Of a stretch of DNA of 38,704 nucleotides, positions 1 through 7,806 are shown in pieces (the stretch's first letter is position 1; every line of letters starts with the position of its first letter). The notes under the pieces are model-generated. The model saw only the letters and a program-made list of their open reading frames with translations, had not been told where the DNA came from and did not search any database. A program made the position numbers and the translations under genes. Origin of the DNA: an uncultured Anaerolineaceae bacterium (GTDB lineage: Bacteria; Chloroflexota; Anaerolineae; Promineifilales; Promineifilaceae); NCBI GenBank assembly GCA_937967805.1, contig CALBTC010000418.1:1-38704 (forward strand). Reading direction: 5' to 3'.

Positions 1-144
1 GCCTCAGCCTGAAATTTCATTCAGAGAAGCGGTGGCCGTTATTTGAAAGGTATTGCATTTAAGATATTGTAACGCAATAAAGTGCCTGGCACTGGCGAAG
101 TTTATTCGGCAAAAACAGGTGGAGCTACTAAAATCCGCGTCGAG

Positions 145-621
145 ATGAAAGTGTACGAACAAATTTTGAGTTTGCTGGACAGTCGCGGCGTGGCTTACGA
201 ACTGCACGAACATGAACCGGTGCACACCGTGGCGGAGGTAGAAACCAAACTACCCTTTTTGCGGGACAAGATGCTGAAGACGGTGGCGTTTCGGGTGAAA
301 GACGGCCGTTTCATTTTAGCCGGTCTGCGCGGGCACGACCGCATCGATTACCGCCAATTGGCGGCTTGCTGTGGCGTCAACCGGCGGGCCGTTGCCAGCA
401 TGTCACCTGAAGCAGTGGAAGCCAAGCTGGGTTTTGAGGTTGGCGGCGTCGGGCCGTTTGCCTTACAGTCGAATGTCCTTGTTCTGCTGGATGAGCAGTT
501 GGCCGAAATGGGCACCGTCTACTGCGGCAGCGGCCGTAACACGGCCACCCTGGCCATCGAATTTGATGATTTGCTGCGCGTCAGCGGGGGCGAAATAGTG
601 AGCCTGGCGCGGGCAAGGTAG
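145..621 (+). CDS. YbaK/EbsC-family aminoacyl-tRNA deacylase
   Basis: This is a single-domain protein of about 158 residues of the YbaK/ProX editing fold, which hydrolyses mischarged aminoacyl-tRNA (typically Cys- or Ala-tRNA-Pro) in the cytoplasm. The N-terminal Leu-Leu-Asp...Tyr-Glu-Leu-His-Glu-His stretch leading to Val-His-Thr-Val-Ala-Glu-Val, the conserved Lys in the Met-Leu-Lys-Thr-Val segment, and the C-terminal Gly-x-Gly-x-x-Pro-Phe-Ala turn plus Gly-Ser-Gly-Arg match the family. An upstream in-frame GTG at 82 would add 21 residues unlike the family and lies inside a short AGTGCCTGGCACT inverted repeat, so I prefer the ATG at 145, although its ribosome binding site is weak. The exact tRNA substrate cannot be assigned from sequence alone. 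Confidence 0.82.
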   Translation: MKVYEQILSLLDSRGVAYELHEHEPVHTVAEVETKLPFLRDKMLKTVAFRVKDGRFILAGLRGHDRIDYRQLAACCGVNRRAVASMSPEAVEAKLGFEVGGVGPFALQSNVLVLLDEQLAEMGTVYCGSGRNTATLAIEFDDLLRVSGGEIVSLARAR

Positions 622-633
622 TGTATAAATTGG

Positions 634-661
634 GTAGGGGCGATTCACGAATCGCCCCTAC
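634..661. repeat. Perfect 13-bp inverted repeat, REP-like hairpin
   Basis: Arms GTAGGGGCGATTC (634-646) and its exact complement (649-661) are separated by two bases. It sits between the YbaK-like gene and the GT2 gene and ends one base before the AGGAG ribosome binding site of the latter. There is no T-run, so it is a dispersed palindrome or translation-modulating hairpin rather than a typical terminator. Confidence 0.8.
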
Positions 662-672
662 AGGAGATTTTT

Positions 673-1428
673 GTGAGAAGAAGTCTAACCGTATCTATGC
701 CTGCCTTTAATGAAGCAGAAAATATCCCAGGGATGGTGGCCGATGTGCTGCGCGTTGTGCCCCGATTGGCCGATGAGTTTGAGATCATTGTGGTGGATGA
801 TGGCAGCCGGGACGATACGGCCGTTGTCACCCAAAGCCTCGCCGCCAAACACCCCGAACTGAAGCTGGTGCAGCATGAGGTGAATAGGGGGTATGGAACG
901 GCCGTCCTAACCGGACTCAGCCACGCCAGCAAGGAACTCATCTTTTTCACCGATGCCGACCGCCAGTTTGATTTGTCTGAAATAGAAAAGCTGCTGGTCC
1001 ACATTGAAAAGGCCGATCTGGTCGTCGGCTACCGTGCGCCGCGCCGCGATCCGTTTATGCGCCGACTGAACGGAAGAGGGTGGAGCTGGCTTGTGACGCT
1101 GCTGTTTGGCTACACTGCCCGCGACATCGACTGTGCCTTCAAGCTGATGCGCTGCAGCGTCATTGAGCAGCTGCAAGATGAAATTAGTTCTGGCGGAGCG
1201 ACCTTCAGCGCTGAATTTTTGGTGCGGGCCAAGCAGACGGGTTTCAAAATTGTCGAAGTGCCTATAAACGGGCATCGTCCCCGCGTGGCCGGCAGCCCGA
1301 CAGGGGCCAATCCGCGCGTGATTGCGCGGGCGTTTAAGGAGCTGGTGCAGTTTCGCCTGGATTTGTGGCGGGAAGCCAGGCTGGCCGTTAATTCTGAGGT
1401 GAAGTCGGAGCAGGGAACGGCCGTTTAA
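673..1428 (+). CDS. GT2 family glycosyltransferase (polyprenyl-phosphate sugar synthase type)
   Basis: This is a soluble GT-A fold glycosyltransferase of 251 residues resembling dolichyl/polyprenyl-phosphate mannose synthases. It shows the Pro-Ala-Phe-Asn-Glu-Ala-Glu-Asn opening (10-17), the nucleotide-binding Val-Asp-Asp-Gly-Ser-Arg-Asp (41-47) and the metal-binding Thr-Asp-Ala-Asp (93-96). There is no C-terminal membrane domain, which distinguishes it from the larger GT2 at 35924. The start is a GTG with AGGAG 6 bases upstream. A GT87-like membrane protein follows 39 bases downstream. The pair fits a scheme in which this enzyme charges a lipid carrier and the membrane protein transfers the sugar; that link is inference. 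The last codons (Gly-Thr-Ala-Val-stop) are formed by an ACGGCCGT octamer. Confidence 0.88.
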   Translation: MRRSLTVSMPAFNEAENIPGMVADVLRVVPRLADEFEIIVVDDGSRDDTAVVTQSLAAKHPELKLVQHEVNRGYGTAVLTGLSHASKELIFFTDADRQFDLSEIEKLLVHIEKADLVVGYRAPRRDPFMRRLNGRGWSWLVTLLFGYTARDIDCAFKLMRCSVIEQLQDEISSGGATFSAEFLVRAKQTGFKIVEVPINGHRPRVAGSPTGANPRVIARAFKELVQFRLDLWREARLAVNSEVKSEQGTAV

Positions 1429-1467
1429 ACCCAATCGTGCCAGATTGACAAAGAACAAGTGGTACCT

Positions 1468-2742
1468 ATGGAAAAATTTTTCAGATCGGCTCCAAACCAG
1501 AGAGTATTGACGATTGTCGCTTTAGCTGTAATGGTGGTGGTCACTGGGGTGATTTTCTGGCACAGCATTGGGCAAACGTTGGCACCGCTTGGGGCAACCG
1601 ATCTTTATCCGTACTGGTATCACGGCCATTTTGTTCTTGCAGGGGAAAATCCGTATAGAGCTTTTTTTGAAGGGATCCGGATGGAGGGTGTGCCAGAAAT
1701 TCAGCCTGGCCTGGCGATTATTCCCGCTTACACCGCCCCTCTCATTTTACTCTTGTCGGTTTTTTCGCTGGTTCCCTGGGCAGACGCCAAGATGCTGTGG
1801 ATGTTCTTCAACTTGTTGTTTACTTTGCTGATTCCTATTCTGACAATTAAGCTTTTGCCACAGCAAAATGCTTTATCGAGATTTCAAAAAATAACGATCT
1901 TTTTTATCTTCTTTATTTTGCAAGGTACCCGAATTGCTAACTGGGTGGGGCAAGCCACACTCATTGTTTTCTGTATGATGCTGGGTGCGCTTTTGCTAAG
2001 GCGGGAGCAAAAAGTTTTGGCGGGTATTTTGCTGGGCTTTGCCTTGTCAAAGTATTCATTGGCCGTTGGCGTCTTCTTGTTTTTGCTGCTAAAACGAGAC
2101 TATCTTATTCTGGCAATAAGTTTGATTGTGCAAATTTTTGGCGTTGTCATTGCCTCTTTGCTTGGCGGCCAGCCTATCTTTTTTACCATCAATTACTACT
2201 TTAGAATGGTTACGCAATACAGCGTTTTTCCTGGGATTCACCTGGCCAGTTTGTTCCCGGCAAACAATGTGGTGGCGCTACTTCTGGCGCTCTTTTCCAC
2301 GCTTATCTTGGGCATTTACTTATGGCGGATGCGGCGTCGCGTCAGCGAGACGCTGTCAAATTCAGAAACTACACTCTCTTTTGCCGACTGGCATCTCCTA
2401 TCAATTTTGCTGCTGTGGTCGCTCCTGGTTGTTTATCATCGCACATACGATACGTTGGTGGTGATCATTTTTATTGTCACGTTGATTTACGGCTTCACAC
2501 AGCCAACATGGTGGCCAATTTCAGCCCAAACGCGGCAAGGTTTGGCCCTGTTTTTGCTATTTTTTATTGGCATGATGAGCATTCCTTCTTCGGTGATGAG
2601 TGTTGTTTTTCCGGCTTCGTTCATGCCGGTTTGGTATGAATGGGTCAGCTATGCCATGACATTGACGCTTATTGCCGCCGCATGTCTTATGGCGTGGTTG
2701 TACGCCAGAGTAGTGCCTGAAGCTTCGGCCGTAACCGGCTAA
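1468..2742 (+). CDS. Polytopic membrane protein, GT87/DUF2029-like glycosyltransferase
   Basis: About 424 residues with roughly ten hydrophobic helices. After the first helix comes an extracytoplasmic loop with Ala-Thr-Asp-Leu-Tyr-Pro-Tyr-Trp-Tyr and Gly-Glu-Asn-Pro-Tyr, the D-x-x-x-Y-W...NPY pattern typical of lipid-phosphate-sugar-dependent GT87 (DUF2029) mannosyltransferases. It probably transfers a sugar from a polyprenyl-phosphate donor on the outer face of the membrane. I start at the ATG at 1468; an in-frame GTG three codons earlier (1459) is also possible. The gene is more AT-rich than its neighbours, with many Phe and Ile codons. Its stop overlaps the stop of the convergent aldo/keto reductase gene by 4 bases, leaving no room for a terminator. 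Confidence 0.72.
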   Translation: MEKFFRSAPNQRVLTIVALAVMVVVTGVIFWHSIGQTLAPLGATDLYPYWYHGHFVLAGENPYRAFFEGIRMEGVPEIQPGLAIIPAYTAPLILLLSVFSLVPWADAKMLWMFFNLLFTLLIPILTIKLLPQQNALSRFQKITIFFIFFILQGTRIANWVGQATLIVFCMMLGALLLRREQKVLAGILLGFALSKYSLAVGVFLFLLLKRDYLILAISLIVQIFGVVIASLLGGQPIFFTINYYFRMVTQYSVFPGIHLASLFPANNVVALLLALFSTLILGIYLWRMRRRVSETLSNSETTLSFADWHLLSILLLWSLLVVYHRTYDTLVVIIFIVTLIYGFTQPTWWPISAQTRQGLALFLLFFIGMMSIPSSVMSVVFPASFMPVWYEWVSYAMTLTLIAAACLMAWLYARVVPEASAVTG

Positions 2743-3737
2743 TCGGCCGCCTCTGGTTCAGTTTCCGCCACAATGGCCTGCACCTGGGCCACCTCTTCGG
2801 CCGACATTGGGCCAAAAGCCATCGCGCCGGCGTTGTCTTCTACTTGCTTCACATTTTTAAAGCCGGGAATGGGAATCATTCGTTCATCCAAGCCCCAAAT
2901 GTAGCAGATGGCACCTTGGGCCATGCTGCGGCCGTTTGCGGTAAACACCTCGTGCAAAGCTTCAGCCGTCTTTAAGCGCCGTACAATCCGTTCCTCCTCA
3001 AAGCTGATTTGCGAGCGTAAATCATCCTTAGGAAATGTGGAACTGCTTGTGTATTTGCCGGTAAGCAGCCCTTTGTTCAGCGGGTCCTTGTTCAGGCCCG
3101 CCAGATTGAACGTCTCACACAGCCGGCGCATGTCGGCATTGTCGAAGATCGCGTTCAGGCGAAACTGGATCGCGGTGCAGTGTGGCCCATCGGCGAAGAC
3201 GCGGGCGCGGTCTACCAGGTCGGTGCTCCAACCGTACCAGCGAATCTTGCCCTCGGTGACGAGTGCCTCCAGTTCTTCCCGCAGCGTCAGGGCCAGTTCC
3301 GGATCGTAACCGGCCTCGTGGAGTTGGTAAACGTCGATGTACTCCGTTTGCAGGCGGCGCAGGCTGTTTTCCACGTCCTGCCGCACGTTTTTGAGGATTT
3401 GCTCGTTGTCGCCGTAAACGGTTTTGGCTGCTTCGTTGACAATATGGCCAAACTTGGTGGCGATCACCACTTTGTCTCGCTGTCCAGCCAGCCCTTTGCC
3501 CAGCACAACTTCGCTGCGGCCGGCACCGTAGTTTGCGGCCGTATCAAAAAGGGTGATGCCGAGGTCAACGGCCGTCTGAATGGCCCGTATCGATTCAGCA
3601 TCATCCATTTGGCCCCAGCCGGCCGGAAAGGAATCCTCTCCCGGTTGGGCCCACGTCCATGGACCGCCAATGGCCCAGCAGCCCATGCCCAAGACGCTTA
3701 CTTCCAGATCGCTTTTGCCCAATTTTCGCTTCAACAT
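2739..3737 (-). CDS. Aldo/keto reductase
   Basis: An NAD(P)H-dependent oxidoreductase of the AKR superfamily, 332 residues, a (beta/alpha)8 barrel. The catalytic tetrad is visible: Asp65 in Phe-Asp-Thr-Ala, Tyr70 in Ala-Asn-Tyr-Gly-Ala-Gly, Lys95 in Ala-Thr-Lys-Phe-Gly and His140 in Tyr-Gln-Leu-His-Glu. The C-terminal Pro-Ile-Pro-Gly-Phe-Lys-Asn segment is the usual cofactor 2'-phosphate loop. Residues 26-46 contain a Trp- and Pro-rich insertion, as in the YajO/general-stress AKR subgroup. The substrate is unknown. The start codon follows an AAGGAG six bases upstream. It is transcribed alone, away from the ZIP gene, with a 225-base gap holding a short hairpin. Confidence 0.9.
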   Translation of the reverse strand: MLKRKLGKSDLEVSVLGMGCWAIGGPWTWAQPGEDSFPAGWGQMDDAESIRAIQTAVDLGITLFDTAANYGAGRSEVVLGKGLAGQRDKVVIATKFGHIVNEAAKTVYGDNEQILKNVRQDVENSLRRLQTEYIDVYQLHEAGYDPELALTLREELEALVTEGKIRWYGWSTDLVDRARVFADGPHCTAIQFRLNAIFDNADMRRLCETFNLAGLNKDPLNKGLLTGKYTSSSTFPKDDLRSQISFEEERIVRRLKTAEALHEVFTANGRSMAQGAICYIWGLDERMIPIPGFKNVKQVEDNAGAMAFGPMSAEEVAQVQAIVAETEPEAAD

Positions 3738-3922
3738 TTTTGCACTCCTTTTTTAAGAATAGAACGCGGATTTGCCTGATTATCCTGATCAGTAAGGTGT
3801 CAAAGGACGACAGCTTTGCGTACAGGCAAATCAGCGTCCTGTTTAAGACGGAGTATACAGAGTTGGAGACAAGAGGGAGAATACCCAAAAGGGTACAAAG
3901 CGGGGTTAAGTTTGGAGATGCA

Positions 3923-3941
3923 ACGCACTTTCAAAGTGCGT
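3923..3941. repeat. 9-bp inverted repeat in the gap after the ZIP gene
   Basis: ACGCACTTT and AAAGTGCGT flank a single C. It lies about 20 bases past the stop of the minus-strand ZIP gene. It could serve as a terminator hairpin for the metal operon but has no T-run, so a dispersed palindrome is as likely. Confidence 0.55.
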
Positions 3942-3962
3942 CGCACCTGTATCATATCGAGA

Positions 3963-5159
3963 CTAAAATTTTACGAGGAAGGCGGTGATGTACATGATGA
4001 AGATGCCGGCGGCCAGACCGGCGAAGTTGAGCCAGGAAACGGCCGTATCCCCCGCACGTTCTGCCTTTTTCACCAGCAATTTACCCACTTCCCACACCAC
4101 CTGTAAAATGGCACCGGCACCCAGGCTCAGGAAAATGACGGCGACCAGCGGATTAAAGGCAAAGCCGCCAATCCATGTGCCCAGCATCGCCGGCGCACCT
4201 GCCAGCAGCGCCAGCCAGAAGAAGGTTAGGAGTTTCGGCCGTTCGCTGCCTGTTAATGGGGCCACGATGCCTACACCTTCAGTGATGTTGTGCAGCGTAA
4301 AGCCAATAACCAGGAAGGAGCCCAATGCCGCGGCTCCGGTGGCAAAGGCGGCACCGATGGCCAATCCTTCGCCCAGGTTATGTAAACCAATGCCCAGGGC
4401 AATGAATGTGGCAATGGTGAGCGGTGTGCCACCCTGCCGCCGACTGACGGCGATGAGAATGCCCAGGCTAAACAGCGTGCCGAAAATCACGACCGGCACG
4501 CCCTGGAAAACGCCGGGCACCGCCTCGGCAATTTCCAGCGCCTCTAAAACGGTATCGACAAACAAAAAGATGAGCAGGCCGACGGTGAGCGCCAGAAAGG
4601 CATTGACCCATTTCTGATCGACGCGCTGCAGAAACGGATACCACAACATCCCCAGCAGAACGGGAATCACGCCGACGTAAATGCCCAGCAGTCCGTACGC
4701 GCCAAAGGTGGCGGCGCTGGTTTGGGGCGATTCGACGGCGACTTCCACCTCGGTATCAAACGTGATACCGGTGGAAGTGATGAGCACAATGGGCAGCGGT
4801 TCGCCATCAACCCAGGGGTAGTTCAGGTCGATGGTGGCTTGCTCCAGCCGGTCCAGCGTGTTGTCAGCTGAAATTTCATACTGCCAGTAGGCATCATCCA
4901 CCAAAACCTGGGCAATGGTAACCGGATCGGGGCCGCCGTTGATGACGTTGAGCTGGATACGGCCGTCTTCCGGAAAAGTCACCCGCTGAATGGTCAATTC
5001 TTCCAGAGGGGGAAATGCCCCGGTGAAATAAGCCAGCGGATTGGCCACCACAAACAGAGCGACCAGCCCGGCCAGCAGCGCCAGGGGAATGATGCCCAGC
5101 AGCCAGTTGGGCAATCGTTGGGTCAAGGAAGAGGTTGCCTGAACCGACTTGTCGCTCAT
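3963..5159 (-). CDS. ZIP-family metal transporter with an extracytoplasmic N-terminal domain
   Basis: This is a divalent metal permease of 398 residues. Helix 1 (about 20-42) is followed by an extracytoplasmic beta-rich stretch of about 100 residues (45-150), then a ZIP core of about eight helices. The metal-site signatures His-Asn-Leu-Gly-Glu-Gly and His-Asn-Ile-Thr-Glu-Gly on consecutive helices are diagnostic. The extra N-terminal domain is unusual for bacterial ZIPs and could dock the neighbouring multicopper oxidase. Its ATG overlaps the TGA of that oxidase gene (ATGA), so the two are translationally coupled. The likely substrate is iron or manganese, inferred from the oxidase partner and the operator upstream; ZIP sequences alone do not reveal selectivity. 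Confidence 0.87.
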   Translation of the reverse strand: MSDKSVQATSSLTQRLPNWLLGIIPLALLAGLVALFVVANPLAYFTGAFPPLEELTIQRVTFPEDGRIQLNVINGGPDPVTIAQVLVDDAYWQYEISADNTLDRLEQATIDLNYPWVDGEPLPIVLITSTGITFDTEVEVAVESPQTSAATFGAYGLLGIYVGVIPVLLGMLWYPFLQRVDQKWVNAFLALTVGLLIFLFVDTVLEALEIAEAVPGVFQGVPVVIFGTLFSLGILIAVSRRQGGTPLTIATFIALGIGLHNLGEGLAIGAAFATGAAALGSFLVIGFTLHNITEGVGIVAPLTGSERPKLLTFFWLALLAGAPAMLGTWIGGFAFNPLVAVIFLSLGAGAILQVVWEVGKLLVKKAERAGDTAVSWLNFAGLAAGIFIMYITAFLVKF

Positions 5160-6298
5160 GATGCCTGCACTTCAAAAAAGCCCATCCAGCCCAACTCGGC
5201 AAATTCACTTTGGTGAGCGTGGAACATGTACAAACCCGGTTCAAAATCGGCAAAGGAGACTTCCACAATGCCGCGCTGTGCCTGGCACTGCATGATGGTG
5301 TCTACGGTTTTGAGTGTGGGGGTTAGCGTGGTGCCGTGGTCGTAATAATCAAAAAAGTTGGCGTGAATGTGCAGCGAGTTGATCGGATCAAACTCGGTCA
5401 CGTTTATCAGGTAAATGCGCTGAAGCTGCTGCCGATTAATAACGATGGGGCTGGCCATGCCGTAAGCAAAAGCAACGGTGTTGACGGCGTACACTTCGTT
5501 GTCGCCGTCAAAGTTGGTGTCAAAACCGTTCATCACCATCACCATTTCGTTCACGTTGGCATTTTCAGGATATTGGTGATGGCGCGTTTTGGCCACTGCA
5601 CGCTCCTCACCGCTGTATTTTTCCGGATCGGGATCGACGATGAAAGCGCCGTACAATCCTTTGTGGATGTGCCGTTTCAGGGGCAGCGCGTGGCAATGGT
5701 AGAGATGGCAGCCAAACGGTTGGGCATCAAATTCATAGACAAATGTTTCGCCCGGATCAATGTCGCCGCGCCCGACGCCGGGGATGCCGTCCATGAAGGC
5801 GGAATGGATGCCGTGAAAATGAATAGTGTGGGGATGGCCGCTGACGTTAGTGAACTCCACGCGCAGCCGTTCGCCTTCAACGCAGCGCAGGGTGGGACCA
5901 GGGCATTGGCCCACCACATGCCCGGCACGCACGGACGCGGCCGACGTCTGGCTGCCGTAAATCCAGCCGGGGAAATAAATGCCGGGTGCGATTTCAAACT
6001 CTTTATCGACGGCAAATATTTTCCAGGTGCGGACGGTACGGCCGTTTTCCTCCGTCACCTCACCATAATCAAAATCATACAGCAGCTCGTGGGGATCAAA
6101 CTGGTTGGCAGCATGGTCCACCTGGCCAACGGTGCCCATGTTATTGTGCCCGTCATGGGGATCATGGTCGCTTTGGGCGTGAGGCACGGCGCTGCCCGAT
6201 GCCTGTCCCCGCATCGCGGCCAAGCCGGCAATGCCCAAAGCGCCAGCCCCGCCGGTAATTAAAAATTTCCGTCGAGACATGTTATTATCGGTTTTCAT
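5156..6298 (-). CDS. Tat-exported multicopper oxidase
   Basis: A multicopper oxidase of 380 residues with a Tat signal (Ser-Arg-Arg-Lys-Phe-Leu, residues 8-13), followed by a His/Asp-rich mature N-terminus. Copper ligands are clear: His-Pro-His-Thr-Ile-His-Phe-His-Gly, His-Leu-Tyr-His-Cys-His, His-Ile-His-Ala-Asn-Phe-Phe and Phe-His-Ala-His-Gln. Two cupredoxin domains give a short two-domain type enzyme. Such enzymes oxidise Fe(II), Mn(II), Cu(I) or phenols outside the cytoplasmic membrane and reduce oxygen to water. Coupling to a ZIP transporter argues for metallo-oxidase activity, analogous in logic to yeast Fet3-Ftr1. The start is set by AGGAAG 7 bases upstream of the ATG at 6298. Confidence 0.88.
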   Translation of the reverse strand: MKTDNNMSRRKFLITGGAGALGIAGLAAMRGQASGSAVPHAQSDHDPHDGHNNMGTVGQVDHAANQFDPHELLYDFDYGEVTEENGRTVRTWKIFAVDKEFEIAPGIYFPGWIYGSQTSAASVRAGHVVGQCPGPTLRCVEGERLRVEFTNVSGHPHTIHFHGIHSAFMDGIPGVGRGDIDPGETFVYEFDAQPFGCHLYHCHALPLKRHIHKGLYGAFIVDPDPEKYSGEERAVAKTRHHQYPENANVNEMVMVMNGFDTNFDGDNEVYAVNTVAFAYGMASPIVINRQQLQRIYLINVTEFDPINSLHIHANFFDYYDHGTTLTPTLKTVDTIMQCQAQRGIVEVSFADFEPGLYMFHAHQSEFAELGWMGFFEVQAS

Positions 6299-6332
6299 CT
6301 GTTTACTTCCTGTTTGTATATATTACAAATCT

Positions 6333-6356
6333 AAATTTTAGGCATGTCTAAAAATT
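6333..6356 (-). promoter_or_regulatory. DtxR/MntR-like palindromic operator upstream of the oxidase-ZIP operon
   Basis: The core TTTTAGGCATGTCTAAAA (6336-6353) is an 18-bp palindrome with one mismatched pair; extended to 6333-6356, 11 of 12 base pairs... apart from two mismatched pairs still match its own complement. The TTAGG...CTAA half-sites resemble boxes of the DtxR/IdeR/MntR metal-dependent repressors. It lies 35-58 bases upstream of the start codon at 6298, where it could cover the -35 region. This suggests repression by Fe or Mn sufficiency. The regulator itself is not in the window. Confidence 0.55.
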
Positions 6357-6453
6357 CTAAAGGTAGATGTATTATCTGTCAAGCGGATTTGGGAGTGGTC
6401 TGATATGAAACGGTGGGTTAGAAGGAAGAATGTTAGAATACGGCCGTTTGTGC

Positions 6454-6487
6454 TTGACAGTGGTTATACCATAGTTATACTTCTTGT
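6454..6487 (+). promoter_or_regulatory. Promoter and probable operator of the toxin-antitoxin pair
   Basis: A -35 box TTGACA (6454-6459), a 16-base spacer and a -10 box TATACT (6476-6481) form a near-consensus sigma-70 promoter. Transcription would begin at about 6487-6489, i.e. at the ATG of the antitoxin (6488), so the mRNA is predicted to be leaderless; no ribosome binding site is visible. The heptamer GTTATAC is repeated at 6463-6469 and 6474-6480, eleven bases apart and overlapping the -10 box, as expected for an autoregulatory ribbon-helix-helix site. Confidence 0.72.
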
Positions 6488-6724
6488 ATGAAAACAGCAA
6501 TTTCTATACCTGATCCCGTTTTTAAAGAAGCTGACGATTTGGCCAAACGTTTAGGTGTTTCTCGAAGTGAGTTATACACAAAAGCTGTTCTTGCCTTTGT
6601 TGAAGAACATCGTGGTGAACGAATTGTTGAATCACTTAACGCCCTTTACAGCCAGGAATCGTCCGAGTTGGATGCCGAATTACAAAAGCTTCAAACATTT
6701 ACTTTAACCGCGGAAGAATGGTAA
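6488..6724 (+). CDS. Ribbon-helix-helix antitoxin (MazE/ChpI-like)
   Basis: A 78-residue protein whose first half (Lys-Thr-Ala-Ile-Ser-Ile-Pro-Asp...Arg-Leu-Gly-Val-Ser-Arg-Ser-Glu-Leu) is a CopG/MetJ ribbon-helix-helix DNA-binding domain. The acidic C-terminus (about 50-78) would be the disordered tail that plugs the toxin. It ends directly before the toxin start (TAA followed by ATG, no gap), the standard order for type II systems. It probably represses its own promoter through the GTTATAC direct repeats. The local base composition is more AT-rich than the flanking genes, consistent with a horizontally mobile module. Confidence 0.85.
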   Translation: MKTAISIPDPVFKEADDLAKRLGVSRSELYTKAVLAFVEEHRGERIVESLNALYSQESSELDAELQKLQTFTLTAEEW

Positions 6725-7063
6725 ATGGAACGTGGAGAAATTTGGTGGGCCAGCCTGGCGGAACCGACTGGCTCAGCACCGGGGTTTCGCCGTCCGGTCC
6801 TGATTGTTCAGTCGGACTTCTTTAATGTGAGCCAGATTCAGACCGTCATTGTCGCTGCCATCAGTTCTAATTTGAACCTCTCAGCGGCACCGGGAAATGT
6901 CTTTTTGTCTGCTTCAGAAAGTGGATTGCCGAAAGATTCTGTGGTGAATGTCTCTCAAATTATCACGGTGAACAAGCGGTCGTTGACTGAAAAAGTGTCC
7001 CAACTGTCCCCAAAGCGATTTTCAGAAGTTGAATCTGGCCTTCGTTTAGTTTTGCACCTCTAA
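6725..7063 (+). CDS. MazF/PemK-family mRNA interferase toxin
   Basis: A 112-residue toxin opening with Arg-Gly-Glu-Ile-Trp-Trp-Ala and followed by Gly-Phe-Arg-Arg-Pro-Val-Leu-Ile-Val-Gln-Ser-Asp, the conserved loop carrying the catalytic Arg of MazF-type endoribonucleases. A middle Ala-Ala-Ile-Ser-Ser-Asn strand and the segment Leu-Pro-Lys-Asp-Ser-Val-Val-Asn-Val-Ser-Gln-Ile supply the second catalytic region (Ser/Thr). It cuts single-stranded mRNA at short sequence motifs that cannot be predicted here. It is encoded immediately after its antitoxin and overlaps the convergent rlmB stop by 4 bases. Confidence 0.9.
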   Translation: MERGEIWWASLAEPTGSAPGFRRPVLIVQSDFFNVSQIQTVIVAAISSNLNLSAAPGNVFLSASESGLPKDSVVNVSQIITVNKRSLTEKVSQLSPKRFSEVESGLRLVLHL

Positions 7064-7806
7064 ACAAATCCTCTCACCTGCCACGCCTGGTAAATCAATA
7101 TCGAACCGGCAACGGCCGCATTCAACGATTCCACATGCCCCTTCTGCGGCAGCATCAGGCGAATGTCGCAGCTTTCGCGCACCAGGCGGCGCATTCCCTG
7201 GCCTTCATGCCCCACCACAATCCCTAGCGGCATGTTCAAATCTACTTCCGGCAGCGATTGCGCATCTTCGGCCAAATCCATGCCCACAATCCAGACGTTG
7301 CCGGCTTGCAGTTGGCGGATGGTTTGTACCAGGTTCGTTACTTGAGCGATGAGCAGATGCTCGGCCGCTCCGGCCGAATATTGCACAACGGCGGGGGTAA
7401 TCTCTGGGGCACGGCGATCCTGCACGATGACGCCGTGCACGCCGCAAATCTCGGCTGTACGCAGCAGGCTGCCGATGTTTTGCGGCCCGTGCAGCAAATC
7501 AAGCAGCAACAAAAAGGGTTTTTCACCACGCTGCTCGGCCAGCCCCAAAATTTCATCCACTTCACTGTAGACGTACGGCCCCACCTCCAGCGCCATCCCC
7601 TGGTGGCTGTTATCTTTGGCCAGACGGCCGATTTTCTGTTTATCGGCCGTTTGAATGCGCACGCCCCGCTGCTGCGCCGCCTCGCGCACCGGCTGGGCCA
7701 ACTTCTTGTCCAGCCCATCTTGCAGCCAGAGCGTAAACAGCTCCCGGCGGCTGCCGCGCAGGGCTTCCAAAACGGTGTTGCGGCGGATGAGGATTTCGGT
7801 CATCAT
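7060..7806 (-). CDS. rlmB: 23S rRNA 2'-O-ribose methyltransferase, RlmB/TrmH family (SPOUT)
   Basis: A 248-residue SPOUT methyltransferase with an N-terminal substrate-binding domain (residues about 4-75) and the three TrmH motifs: Gln-Asn-Ile-Gly-Ser-Leu-Leu-Arg-Thr-Ala-Glu, Val-Val-Gly-His-Glu-Gly-Gln-Gly-Met, and Ser-Leu-Asn-Ala-Ala-Val-Ala-Gly-Ser. It probably methylates the ribose of G2251 (E. coli numbering) of 23S rRNA. Reading continues upstream to a GTG at 7875, but those 23 residues are translated from an intergenic repeat, so I start at the first of two adjacent ATGs (7806); no good ribosome binding site is seen. It follows cysS on the same strand, the gene order seen in Firmicutes. 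Confidence 0.88.
   Translation of the reverse strand: MMTEILIRRNTVLEALRGSRRELFTLWLQDGLDKKLAQPVREAAQQRGVRIQTADKQKIGRLAKDNSHQGMALEVGPYVYSEVDEILGLAEQRGEKPFLLLLDLLHGPQNIGSLLRTAEICGVHGVIVQDRRAPEITPAVVQYSAGAAEHLLIAQVTNLVQTIRQLQAGNVWIVGMDLAEDAQSLPEVDLNMPLGIVVGHEGQGMRRLVRESCDIRLMLPQKGHVESLNAAVAGSILIYQAWQVRGFV

Noticed and set aside
5336..6262. Long open frame opposite the multicopper oxidase (308 codons)
   Set aside because: The oxidase has copper motifs, a Tat signal and a ribosome site; the opposite frame has none.
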